In this document: positions 18,687-27,798 of the stretch, piece by piece
How positions within the stretch are numbered: position 1 is the first letter of the stretch
How the letters are laid out: each line of letters begins with the position of its first letter
Origin: Ophiothrix spiculata
Taxonomy: Eukaryota; Echinodermata; Ophiuroidea; Amphilepidida; Ophiotrichidae
DNA: 27,798 bases
Strand: one strand, 5' to 3'
Assembly (NCBI GenBank): GCA_000969725.1
Contig: JXSR01S010092.1
Notes under the pieces: generated by a model
The model's database searches: none
What the model was told of the DNA's origin: nothing
Seen by the model: only the letters and a program-made list of their open reading frames with translations
Position numbers and translations under genes: made by a program

Positions 18687-18820
18687 AATTGAAAGATCCC
18701 AGGGCTGCCAGATGGCAAATGATTGATTAGGATGAGAGGATATGGTATATGAACAGGGTGTTACATATGCTGGTGATTTATTGCCCCTTTACAAATCTAG
18801 ATATCTTTCATTCATATCAG

Positions 18821-19081
18821 TTTCAGATGCTTGAAGATCCTGTTCGTCGTAAAGTCCTCAACTCTTCCATAGCAGGAGCAGAAGCCAAGGGAATCGCACC
18901 CCTATCCAAGATGAGAGGCTTTGAGTTGGTGCCAGGCGAGGTTCACTATGGCACACTGCGTGAGGGATGCACCTATGCCTTCACTGTACATCTAAAGAAT
19001 GTTGGTATCGATAGCTGCAGGTATAAAGTGAAACAGCCGCCTCCTGCTACCGGACTGCAGGTGGTGTATAAACCAGGACCA
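18821..19081 (+). CDS. SPAG17: SPAG17 exon 12, EDPVRRK and ASH-like domain start
   Basis: A phase 0-0 exon of 87 codons. It encodes FQMLEDPVRRKVLNSSIAGA, then GFELVPGEVHYGTLREGCTY, FTVHLKNVGIDSCRYKVKQP and GLQVVYKPGP. The pattern 'F.L.P..V.FG.L..G..Y...V.L.N.G....R.KV.QP' is the first half of an ASH/MSP-type immunoglobulin-like fold common in ciliary proteins. Two acceptors six bases apart are possible (TATCAG before 18821; TTTCAG before 18827). I chose the first because it restores NERF|Q before the conserved EDPVRRK, but both keep the frame. Donor GTAAGT. Confidence 0.92.
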
Positions 19082-20296
19082 GTAAGTACATGTATTGGCG
19101 CAGGAGCCCAAAAAATTTGCACAACAGGTTTCTTAAAATGTGTAAAAATGATTCTTTTCCTTGCTTTATTTGCCCAATATTCAGCCTCAGCTCATGATTT
19201 TGGCGTAAGCACCTCCTCAACTTTGTCAAAATTGCTTGAATTGGCGCAAGCTCAAAGACCTTATATATAGCGGGAATACTGACAATGATTTATATATGCA
19301 CTGTCAGTGTCCGGGTGACATTTGCCATTAAAAATGCCACTCTTTGAAAGTTGCTCTCGTGTAATGACCCCATGTTTCATTAATTGATACTCTGGGATCC
19401 CAATTTCCTACATCTTGTGGTCACTGGCAGATGCCCACTTTCTGATTTTCAACCAAAAACCCTTCAATTCCAAAATTGCCGCTAAACAACGCACCAATTT
19501 CAATACTGCAAAACAAGAAATATTTGTGGAAAGGAAATTTTGCGAATTTCAGAATCTGGGTTTTTTGGCGGCATTTTAATTTCACTAATTGCATCAGCAT
19601 GCCATTGAAATCAATGTACATTATTAATATTAGCGGCAAATTAATTTTGCGATTTTGGGGTACAATGTATTAGCGAAATTAAATTGCTAGCAAATATTTC
19701 TTGTTTTACAGTATTTGGCACTACATTTTAATTAGTCACAAGAACTGAAGACAAGGATTGTCAGAGAAAACCCCTACCCATTATTGTTGATCTGCCACCA
19801 AAAAGACCTGTATTTGGGGGAATGCTCCCGTCACCGAAAGACCTGTTATAGTCTGAGTGGTGTAATCATACGACCTCTATGAGTCCACCCTGGGAGTCAG
19901 GGCTACAAATTTGATGCTGTAGTTAGACAAAAATATTGTTAAGCCATATAGAATAAACATACCTGTGGAATATCTGTATCAATCATTCCCATTCGTTCAC
20001 AATTGTGATGGTAAATCCTTTAAAAAAATACTTACTTAGAAATAGACATTATTTTTTCAAGGTTTTCTTTTTCTTAAAATATTGCTCAAACCAAGGCAAT
20101 GTATTTGAATTGACCCACTTGGTATATCACCCTTATGCCTCCATACAAATCTAGAAGGGATTGAGTCACATCATCACAACATCTCTTCAATATCTGATTA
20201 GGAGAGATGTTTCAAAATTTCGAGTAATTTTGCAAGTGTTTTGAACATTAAAAGTAAACTTTCCAAAAATTCATGAAATCTTGCACTTTGTTTCAG
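19082..20296 (+). other. SPAG17 intron
   Basis: Phase-0 intron from GTAAGT to TTTGTTTCAG. Besides the foldback at 19503-19714, it is AT-rich without coding signal. The exon 12 frame stays open for about 60 codons past the donor, but the peptide shows no family resemblance. Confidence 0.65.
19503..19714. repeat. Foldback MITE (ACTGTAAAACAAG family)
   Basis: ATACTGCAAAACAAGAAATA at the left pairs with TATTTCTTGTTTTACAGTAT at the right. The inner parts carry loosely paired GCGAATTTC / GCGAAATTAA phrases. I recall very similar termini in short repeats of many invertebrate genomes. 212 bp, non-coding. Confidence 0.65.
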
Positions 20297-20582
20297 ATTG
20301 CAGCCGGTATGAAAGCGGAATTAGAGCTACAACTATACGCCATCGCAGTCGGAGTCACAGGAAGCGGTGCAGGTCAAGGGTCAATCGCCCATCACATAGA
20401 GGTCATTACAGAAAATGAGATGCTTTATTTGCCCGTATCTGCAGACATCATGACTGCGTATCAGTACGATGAACACAGCAGGACCATGGGCAAACCAGCA
20501 ATATCAGCTGGGGTTAGACTCATTTCTACTAGACCCCCATCAAGAGAGGGCATTATCAGACCAAGAAAAGATACTACAAAAG
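20297..20582 (+). CDS. SPAG17: SPAG17 exon 13, end of ASH-like domain and repeat unit 1
   Basis: Exon after TTTGTTTCAG; phase 0 in, phase 1 out at the first donor GTAGGA (20583). It encodes IAAGMKAELELQLYAIAVGV, then IAHHIEVITENEMLYLPVSA and DIMTAYQYDEHSR, completing the ASH/MSP-like fold. The tail is MGKPAISAGVRLISTRPPSR and EGIIRPRKDTTK. The tail and its donor are copied tandemly downstream, so the exon may also end at 20693 or 20789 in the same phase, adding 37 or 69 residues. The first donor is annotated because it needs no repeat. No transcript evidence is available here. Confidence 0.9.
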
Positions 20583-21293
20583 GTAGGATTCATACTATGG
20601 GCAAACCAGCAGTATCAGCTGGGGTTAGACTGATTTCTACTAGACCCCCATCAAGAGAGGGCATTATCAGACCAAGAAAAGATACTACAAAAGGTAGGAT
20701 TCATACTATGGGCAAGCCAGCAGTATCAGCTGGGGTTAGACTGATTTCTACTAGACCCCCATCAAGAGAGGGCATTATCAGAACAAAAGGTAGGATTCAT
20801 ACTATGGGCAATATCAGCAGGGGTTATATAGACTGATTTCTACCAGACCCCATGAAGAGAGGGTATTATCAGACCAAGGAAAGATACTACAAAAGGTAGG
20901 ATTCATACTATGGGCAAACCAGCAATATCAGCTGGGGTTAGACTGATTTCTACCAGACCCCCATCAAGAGAGGGCATTTTCAGGCCAAGGAAAGATAATA
21001 TACAAAAGGTAGGATTCATACTATGGGCAAACCAGCAATATCAGCTGGGGTTAGACTGATTTCTACTAGACCCCCATCAAGAGAGGGCATTTTCAGGCCA
21101 AGGAAAGATAATACAAAAGGTAGGATTCATACTATGGGCAAACCAGCAATATCAGCTGGGGTTAGACTCATTTCTACCAGACCCCCATGAAGAGAGGGTA
21201 TTATCAGGCCAAGGAAAGATAATACAAAAGGTAGGATTCATACTATGGGCAAACCGGCAATATCAGCTGGGGCAATTTCTACCAGACCCCAGA
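20484..21293 (+). repeat. Eight-copy 111-bp array of exon end plus splice donor
   Basis: Units start at ATGGGCAA: 20486, 20597, 20708, 20804, 20910, 21023, 21134 and 21245. Spacings are 111, 111, 96, 106, 113, 111 and 111; the eighth copy is cut short. Seven copies contain CAAAAG|GTAGGATTCAT, i.e. the exon 13 donor, with GT at 20583, 20694, 20790, 20896, 21009, 21120 and 21231. Copies 1-3 are open in the SPAG17 frame and their donors share phase 1 (copy 3 lacks 15 bases, in frame). Copy 4 has a stop at 20834-20836. Few differences between copies (for example PAI/PAV) imply recent expansion. Confidence 0.95.
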
Positions 21294-21297
21294 GTTT

Positions 21298-21350
21298 CGG
21301 GCAGGTAAATTTTTTGTCAGGCAGGTTAACTTTGACAAGCTACCTGCCCG
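21298..21350. repeat. Short hairpin after the array
   Basis: CGGGCAGGTA (21298-21307) and its perfect inverse TACCTGCCCG (21341-21350) are separated by 33 bases that contain another GGCAGGTTAA. It lies directly at the right edge of the 111-bp array. Confidence 0.7.
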
Positions 21351-21777
21351 AGTGGCTAGTACAAGAAAATAGTAATGTCTAACCCTGGTAATAGGTGGTG
21401 GTCTGTTGTGGTGCCTTCATGCATTTTACAGATATACTAGGGTAATTTTGGTTTACTTGTGTCAATTTGTAGCTTTTTCACCCGTTTACCTCTGCTCTTT
21501 TCTACTTGGCTGAGCAACTAAAAGTTTGCCATTATGCAATGCTGTTGATTTGCAAGTTTCATTAATTTATCTTAAAAAATCAATCTTGTCTTGCGACAAA
21601 ACTTTTGTCACTTTGCTTGGATTAATTGATATATTGGCTTGTCCCAAGCTGTGACAACTAGTGATAAGAAATATGTTATGTAGGTCCAAAACTATATACA
21701 AAACAAACTTGCAACATTTCTTACCCTTTTGATCTCAAACATTCTCAATATCTTTATCATTTTATTTTATTTTTCAG

Positions 21778-21812
21778 ATTCCAAAGTAGAAGTTAATACC
21801 CAAGTCATGTAG
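21778..21812 (+). CDS. SPAG17: SPAG17 last coding exon, stop codon
   Basis: After the strong acceptor TTTTATTTTATTTTTCAG, the carried G plus AT gives Asp. The protein then ends SKVEVNTQVM and TAG at 21810-21812. Phase 1 matches the first three donors of the repeat array equally well. The short, polar end is typical of a tail without a domain. I assign it from frame and splice signals; the sequence itself is too short to prove homology. Confidence 0.75.
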
Positions 21813-22639
21813 TGAATGAAGACAGGAGACAGCATCTATGTTTGAGAGCTTTGTTACTTTCACATTACTTCCAGATGTTTAAATCTGATTAATTATCCGT
21901 CTTTCTGAGATATTAATTATTTTGCCAATCTGCAGTCATGTCCGTCCATTGCAACATACAGATATTGATCCGGCCAATGCAATATGGATATATTGAGTTG
22001 TAAAACAACTTCATAAACACTTTAGAAACTTTATAAAACTGAATATAGTCAGTTTAACAATCAGCAATATATTCAACTATCCGTCCAAATCTAGAAGGAA
22101 CTAGTCCGTCCACCAAATTACTTGGATATGAATATTTATCTATTTATGTATATAAAATAATTTTTGTATAAATTGGTAAATATATGATGTAAATATATTA
22201 TAAAACCTGTTAGTGGTATATATCATTCCGTCCATGAGTGTGTATTTTAATGCCATACCATCCATTATGTTTCTAGAAAATCACAACTTATATCTACTGA
22301 ATAATGCAAACACATTTAAAAGTCGGAAATCAACATAATTACTCACAGTATCCGATTTGTGTCCCTTTCCCAACTTTGTTACTCCTTGGCAGGTCCTTTG
22401 GTATATTTTCTTTAAATTATCACCCTTGGACAATTGTAAGACATGTTTCTCTCATAATAGAGCTCAATTATAGGGCCTATAGGCTTGAGTTTGGCTTTTC
22501 CTTAATTCAGAAATTTTGGGTTTAGTTGACCCATGTCTAATGATTTTTGGTAAAGGATTTCTTGTTAAAAAAGCAATTCATTATATTAGAGTATCACATC
22601 CCTGTTCGGCCAAATATGTGAGGGTCAATGCATTTTCAT

Positions 22640-22888
22640 AAGGCAAAAAAAAAATTGTGTTGCCCTCTAGTGGAATTTCTGAAAAATTGTGTTTGTCGAT
22701 CAGAAAATATGTATTTTTCGATCAGAAGATATATTTTAAAATGCACCCATAGTGCCAAATTTTGGTGCATTTCCACTATTTTCAAAATACTTTCTCAAAA
22801 AACACCAAATCTGAGTAAAATTGGGTACTTCTAATTAATATTTGACTTGGGTCGGACGCTAAGGGCAACACAACTCTTGTTTGGCCTT
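22640..22888. mobile_element. TIR element, GTTGCCCT family
   Basis: AAGGCAAAAAAAAAATTGTG...TTGCCCT at the left is the near inverse of AGGGCAACACAACTCTTGTT...TGGCCTT at the right, about 27 bases each. About 249 bp and non-coding. No target duplication was recognised. It lies within the probable 3' UTR of SPAG17. Confidence 0.6.
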
Positions 22889-23034
22889 GCAGTAGGCAGT
22901 ATTTAGTAACACTACACCTTGCATGGGGTTTGGCACCAGATTTGAGAAGGCAATAATGTACATAAAACAATCCACTATGGCGTCTGAAAACCAAGTTTAT
23001 TTCCATCATCTGTGATATTCCATAATGTAAATTT

Positions 23035-23040
23035 AATAAA
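23035..23040 (+). terminator. Candidate poly(A) signal, + strand
   Basis: AATAAA, the first canonical signal after the SPAG17 stop that I could find, about 1.2 kb downstream. Cleavage would be expected around 23050-23060. Confidence 0.4.
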
Positions 23041-23087
23041 AGATATTATTTTATCTTCAAAATACAATTTCATAGATTTCTGTATAC

Positions 23088-23093
23088 TTTATT
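23088..23093 (-). terminator. Candidate poly(A) signal, - strand
   Basis: TTTATT on the + strand is AATAAA on the - strand. It faces the + strand signal at 23035 in tail-to-tail arrangement. Another - strand AATAAA lies at 24363-24368. Either could end a gene coming from the right. Confidence 0.3.
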
Positions 23094-25991
23094 CCAATTA
23101 AGGTATATGATGTACTTGGACAGCATTTTATAGAAAAATAAATATTGGAGCACAGATGCATCTTTATTCATCCACCGTTTGCAGATAGCCTCAACCTCGA
23201 ATGTGCATGCTGTCCATCCACAACAAAAGCGCATAAGTGACAATATGAGTGAGATGTCTGGGAAGCAAGTTTTATGCATTTTTGCAGAATTCGTCAATGT
23301 CCTTTCTGTAAATAAAATACAGTGTTTATAGCATGTTTTGTAAATTTTCTGCAATTTTTACACTCATCAAGTTACATTCCTGAATGTCAATTTCTGTTCC
23401 AGACTCACAATGACTCCTGCACAGAACTCACATTTTGAACTGAAAAAATTACAGGGTGTAGAAGTTGAAATTTAGTGTACTGTATATTTCTCAGTGGTAA
23501 ATATCTACATTCTTTACCTAATAGTAATTATAACTAAGTTATATGACAAAATTGTCAGTTATGCGCTTTTGTCATGGGGTGGCAGTATGAGTTTAAGGCA
23601 TTCTAAACAGGCAGCAGGGACCTGCTAAAACAGTTAATACACTCACAACCAAGGCTAACTGCAAAATTGATGAATTAAAATGATTGATGAGGATATTATA
23701 TCTAAAGAATCAATGTAATTTGGGGTCCCTTCCCATGTTCTCTAGACAATAAGGCTGTTGGGAAAAAGGGCAGTGCTTAAATTTAGGAGGGAATTAAATT
23801 ACGAGCAGGAGGGCAGTGCTTCTGATTTGTGTACCAAAAGTGCAACTTACTCCCAGTCGCCATAGTAAAATGGACCACAGTACAGATTTGAAATTTCCGA
23901 TTTTTTTTTTTTCTTCTCAAAAGCACTGGAAGGAAATGAACTACGTAATCACCAACTGATATCTCTGATGTTCCAATCAATTTGGTTTGCACCATAATAA
24001 AGACATCCTAGTGTCATATTGCTTGATGTACTTCAGGCACTGTACAAAGTTCATTTGTTGAATATATATAGAATGAGTTCTAATTTCTAAATAATTCTAA
24101 AACATTTCAACACATTATTCCAACTTTAATACACTTGACTAATATATAATTTGATAAATCACAGTAATTACACAATATAGGGTACACAGATGGGAAATAT
24201 TATTGTTGTTGGGTGACTACAAAACAGGTGCATTTCAGATATCCTGATTTCAGAATTTTTTGTTCACAGATTTACTTATTTTCAGCCTATGTTGATTCCA
24301 AGCTCAGTCATGGCTTGTTTTGGTCATCCTGATAGACCCACCATGATTGGTATTTGTGCATTTTTATTGTTTGCTTTTATGTTAAAATAGCATAAAATGC
24401 ACACAGATCATACAGGGGCCTTGAGTCACACTCTTTGCACATCTAGTTTTGCCGAGGTAATTCTGGTTGGACATCACAGAACACTCTGTTACAGGACAAA
24501 ATGATTGGTTGGACACCATTTCGTCAGGACAATGCTGCTGAAATATGTGACCTGACATTACTAATAACATAATAAAATCTTTGGTAACCAGGATATCAAC
24601 ACCATTTTCATAATTGCTACACAGATTACAGCAAATGGTAACATTAATGACATACAATCAGGTTGTTCAATATAAGGGAATTTGGCTGCCAACCTCAAAA
24701 TAACATGATCATGAAATTCTATAAGCAATTATACAAGCGAATGTTTCAAGTGGAATAAGAGTATTACCAAATGTAAATTAAAATAAAGCCATAAATTGGG
24801 ACACATCATTCATGACAAAAATATTAAATCAATGACTTCAATCATTAAATGGGAAATAAGAACCAAGTCTGAAGACTTAATAATATACAGAGAAAGTAGA
24901 TTCTTGTACAACTTACAAGGCATGTAAGTGGGGGAAAAAAAGTCAAAAAATTCAACATATTAAACCTTTTAATTCATGATTACTTTCAAATAAAAACTTA
25001 CAAAGTAAACAAAAATGGGTATATACACAAGGCAAGATTACTTTAATACTTTACAGTATGTGGATTTAATTCTTAAATGAAAGCCTATATGCAATGGTCT
25101 CTGATGCAGGCGTACATTTTCAAGGTTGTGGTGTACTCATCAATTTAAACACATTTAGGAATCAAATCCAACAACCATACTTAACATTATTTCCTGGATT
25201 TGGTTATTCCAGATGAAAATATCTACTGTTTCTTTGCAAAACATAAATGACAAAACTGAAACAGTTTGAAAATAAGCTAAATTTTCAAATTAAAATTAAC
25301 TTAAAAAATGCAAAAGTCCAGATCTTTTGTGAAAAGAAAAAATGTACTAATTGGCAATCAATGAATTGAACTTACAAGTACGAGAGATGAAAAATACAAC
25401 ATTTTGACTTATACTATGACACCATTATTATCAGAAAAGCCAGGGTCGGCAGTACTATATTACAAAACATGAGTCGTCCAATACTACACAAAAAATACCA
25501 TAGAATCTTATTGTGTGGCATGACACAATTGATGATAACTGATTTGATGAACAGAAAAGTAGCATTCATCATTACTAAGCAGTGATAGTTGAATTGAATG
25601 AGATATTTGTCACAATTTCTCGGCCAATAAACACGATAAACCAGAAACTGGAAAAGGTGCCGTACACTTGAGTTTCTACAGTTATGAAATACTAAATATC
25701 ATGAAAAGAAAACTCCAAAAAGTTCATGGAAACAATCATAAGACTCTTTTTAAAACCCAATTTGATGTTAATTGTTTATATTTGGCATTTCATAGTTGAT
25801 AAGAGTGAAATAGATCTAAAACTCTTATCTTAGGTCTTACAGCAAGCCATAAGATGTTGAAGATATACCATGAGTTGGTGTAAGCTTATATTCCGGAAAT
25901 TACAATACTTATTACAATGTGAAGCCTTGTACATCATTGCAACAAACAAATTTGTACAAAGGAATAAGACATGACTTAAACAACAAGATGA

Positions 25992-27778
25992 TATTTACAA
26001 TACATATGGAGAGAACAGTGCCTGTATAGCCACAGCTACAAATGATTTCACAATATACACTGTCCATACAGCTGCATATGTATGTATTATTACTGTCCAC
26101 GTTGTTCATTTTGTACAAAAATACAATATTCAAAATAGTATATTACTCATAAATCTGAAATCTTTAAAATTCGAGACAGAAGCAGATTACTGGCTTCAGG
26201 AGTGTCACATTACTACTGTTGGAATCAGGGTTACAATTCCTTACAAACATGGACACTTATTGAAACTAATTTTATCGACTTATTTTTTAAATGGCTATTT
26301 TCGTTTTAGGGTGGACTGATGACCATACAGTCATCTCAAACATCAAGGGCCGTATTCCAAACAGGTGTTTAGCAGAACCACGGTTTTAACTGAACATCAA
26401 CTGTCCAAGAATGATACGCATCGTCGCAGCTTTCATTAAGCAGAACATTTCAATGATAGTAAAACCATGGTTTAGCTAAATACCTCTCTGGGATAACGGG
26501 CCAAGTTTATAAATCAAAGCATACCGTATACAAATCAAATCAGTAGTTTAGATTTGTTTTGGTAACCCAAGCAGTACCAAAATCGATCATACCATATCCA
26601 TGCAGTACTATCATGTATAATGTCGCATTATTCAAAGTCTTTTCACCAACTGTTGAGCTGTTCTGTGCACTGATCAAATTGTGCATGTACTGGCAGTGCA
26701 TGATTTGTTAAGTCTGATTGTCTCTTATCATGCTATTAATCATTTAAGAATGATCTTATACATTATGTTTGGAATGATCCTAAATTCTCAATGTTCATCA
26801 TTCATACCTTTTATGGCTGAGGACACTCAAGAATACCTACATGAATTCCCAATTCTATTTTACTCAAGTACTATCAGCATTACGGATTCTGACACAAAGG
26901 GGAATATTTACAATAGTACATATTTGGATATAAAAATAACGTAGCTTACAGACGATGCAACAAAATAGTTTTCTTTTACAATATACCATTTTTTTAACAT
27001 TTACAATAATAATCACTTCAATACATTTCAATAACATTATTGAACAATATCCTTCATGTACAGATGATCCAGTGTAAGCATGAAAACAACGAAGTGCTTC
27101 ATATACATAGCATCAAATAACATGCCATATACGTAAACAACATAGTCATTTAATATCTAATATTGTTCATGATTTATTTATAATTTTTGACTCGAAAAAA
27201 AAGAAAGAAAAGAAAAGGCTGTAAATGTTAGATCTGTTTGCCAGTCCGTCCCTCAAAATACCTTTATAAATTACATTAAACACCACAAACAAAAGGCCAA
27301 GAAAGACTGCTTTGTGTAAGGTCACATGATTCATACAGTAAGATCACATGATACTAAAGTTTTACACAACCATGGATATTCTACAATATCCATGACACAA
27401 CACATCAAATAAATTTAAAGCTGAGTGTACCCACAATCTAAAATAACTTTGAATAATTAACTGTAACATACATGTATGACTTATGTTTCAAACCATTCCA
27501 TTGGAGTTTCACAATAAAACTATGTTACAAGCCATTGACATGAAAATCCATCCCATCAGATTTTCAAAACAATTAAACTTCTTTTCAATCCATAAATTGA
27601 AAACCCTTCCCATTTGATAGTTACAGACATTTACAATTTCATTATTGTGCCCAGTGTTTTGGACCTCTTATTCTAACGGATACCAAGCAAACATTTATTG
27701 GACAAAATGTAGACAACAATTATACAGGATGGGGTTACTTTTAAAAACAATGGGCCCTGCAATATGGATATATTTACA
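25992..27778 (-). promoter_or_regulatory. Three Pumilio-type sites (TGTAAATA) on - strand
   Basis: Exact TGTAAATA on the - strand (TATTTACA on +) at 25992-25999, 26905-26912 and 27771-27778. PUF/Pumilio proteins bind TGTANATA in 3' UTRs. In AT-rich DNA such 8-mers also occur by chance, so the cluster is only supportive of a - strand 3' UTR. Confidence 0.3.
26348..26502. mobile_element. Short MITE with long TIRs
   Basis: GGCCGTATTCCAAACAGGTG...ACCACGGTTTTA at the left is inverted at the right as TAAAACCATGGTTTAGCTAA...AACGGGCC. 155 bp. AAG flanks both ends (26345-26347, 26503-26505), a candidate 3-bp target duplication, which would fit PIF/Harbinger-like families. Non-coding. Confidence 0.6.
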
Positions 27779-27798
27779 CTTTCAAATAAATTGGCCAC

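Larger units (their letters stand above)
21813..23060 (+). other. Probable SPAG17 3' UTR
   Basis: Non-coding, AT-rich sequence after the stop. It contains the phrases TCCGTCCA (near 21948, 22080, 22105, 22230) and one TGTAAATA (22188-22195). The nearest canonical AATAAA is at 23035-23040. An earlier variant signal (TATAAA near 22200, with a downstream GTGTGT stretch near 22240) is possible. The transcript end is therefore uncertain. Confidence 0.5.
23094..27798 (-). other. Non-coding region, possibly a long 3' UTR of a - strand gene
   Basis: No frame with recognisable protein content on either strand over 4.7 kb. The + strand is A-rich (hence - strand U-rich) from about 24.7 kb onward. The only mobile element seen is at 26348-26502. 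- strand AATAAA signals lie at 23088 and 24363. Three TGTAAATA sites occur on the - strand in the last 1.8 kb. Together these fit a long 3' UTR whose coding part lies beyond the right edge. Ordinary intergenic DNA is the alternative. Confidence 0.35.

Noticed and set aside
19082-19270. Extended exon 12 reading past the donor
   Set aside because: The frame stays open by chance; the peptide has no family features, and the GTAAGT donor joins perfectly to IAAGMKAELELQ.
20484-21293. CRISPR-like array
   Set aside because: The units are contiguous with no unique spacers, the sequence is animal, and the unit is part of a host exon plus its splice donor.
27747-27775. 17-base word TGCAATATGGATATATT shared with 21978-21994, and AACAATGGGCCCTGCAA shared with about 9179
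   Set aside because: Short isolated matches without extension; chance or tiny relics, not a defined repeat.
1-27798. Retrovirus, LTR element, Polinton or LINE copies
   Set aside because: No reverse transcriptase, integrase, capsid or long terminal direct repeats could be recognised; the elements seen are short DNA-type and tRNA-derived repeats.

Overview
The window is animal genomic DNA. It is AT-rich, has long introns full of short repeats, and carries one gene whose exons are joined by GT-AG splice sites. The gene, on the + strand, is the 3' half of SPAG17 (PF6 in Chlamydomonas), a large protein of the C1a projection of the central pair in motile cilia and sperm flagella. I recognise it from conserved stretches such as MTTREDRVVTI, RSLVTDV...LPAAILG and EDPVRRK, and from a C-terminal ASH/MSP-like beta domain (FELVPGEVHYGTL...KPGP|IAAGMKAELELQLYA). 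Protein style and repeat content suggest a marine invertebrate deuterostome, perhaps an echinoderm or hemichordate. That placement is an impression, not a measurement.

Fourteen exons can be chained with matching intron phases from base 2 to the stop codon at 21810-21812. They encode about 1084 residues, roughly the C-terminal half of the family's usual length of about 2200. The order is: DGT-type beta-hairpin segments (exons 1-5), a conserved core in one unusually large 1016-bp exon (6167-7182), a Pro/Thr/Ser/Asn-rich linker over small phase 1-1 exons (10018-16110), then a conserved motif exon, the ASH-like domain and a short tail. A 3' UTR follows from 21813.

The introns hold many non-autonomous DNA elements, several with clear target-site duplications: two hAT-like (3591-4530, 17303-17592), one PIF/Harbinger-like (16411-16656), two related TTAA-flanked elements (13163-13469, 14652-14972), a 3.56-kb TA-flanked long-TIR element (10513-14070) and many foldbacks. 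There are also tRNA-derived fragments, a recent 116-bp tandem duplication, and an assembly gap whose flanks are the same 53 bp.

The most unusual feature is at the 3' end of the gene. The last ~97 bases of the penultimate coding exon, together with its 5' splice site, are tandemly repeated about eight times (20484-21293, unit 111 bp = 37 codons). The first three copies are open in the same frame and each offers an identical in-phase donor, so alternative donor choice could make proteins with one, two or three C-terminal repeat units. A smaller, older duplication of an exon end plus donor occurs at 9515-9557, and the 14482-14619 exon has an in-phase internal donor between two peptide repeats.

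From about 23.06 kb to the right edge no protein-coding gene is visible. The + strand there is A-rich (so the - strand is U-rich), with - strand poly(A) signals and three - strand Pumilio-type TGTAAATA sites. This fits the long 3' UTR of a convergent gene lying beyond the right edge, but that remains an inference.
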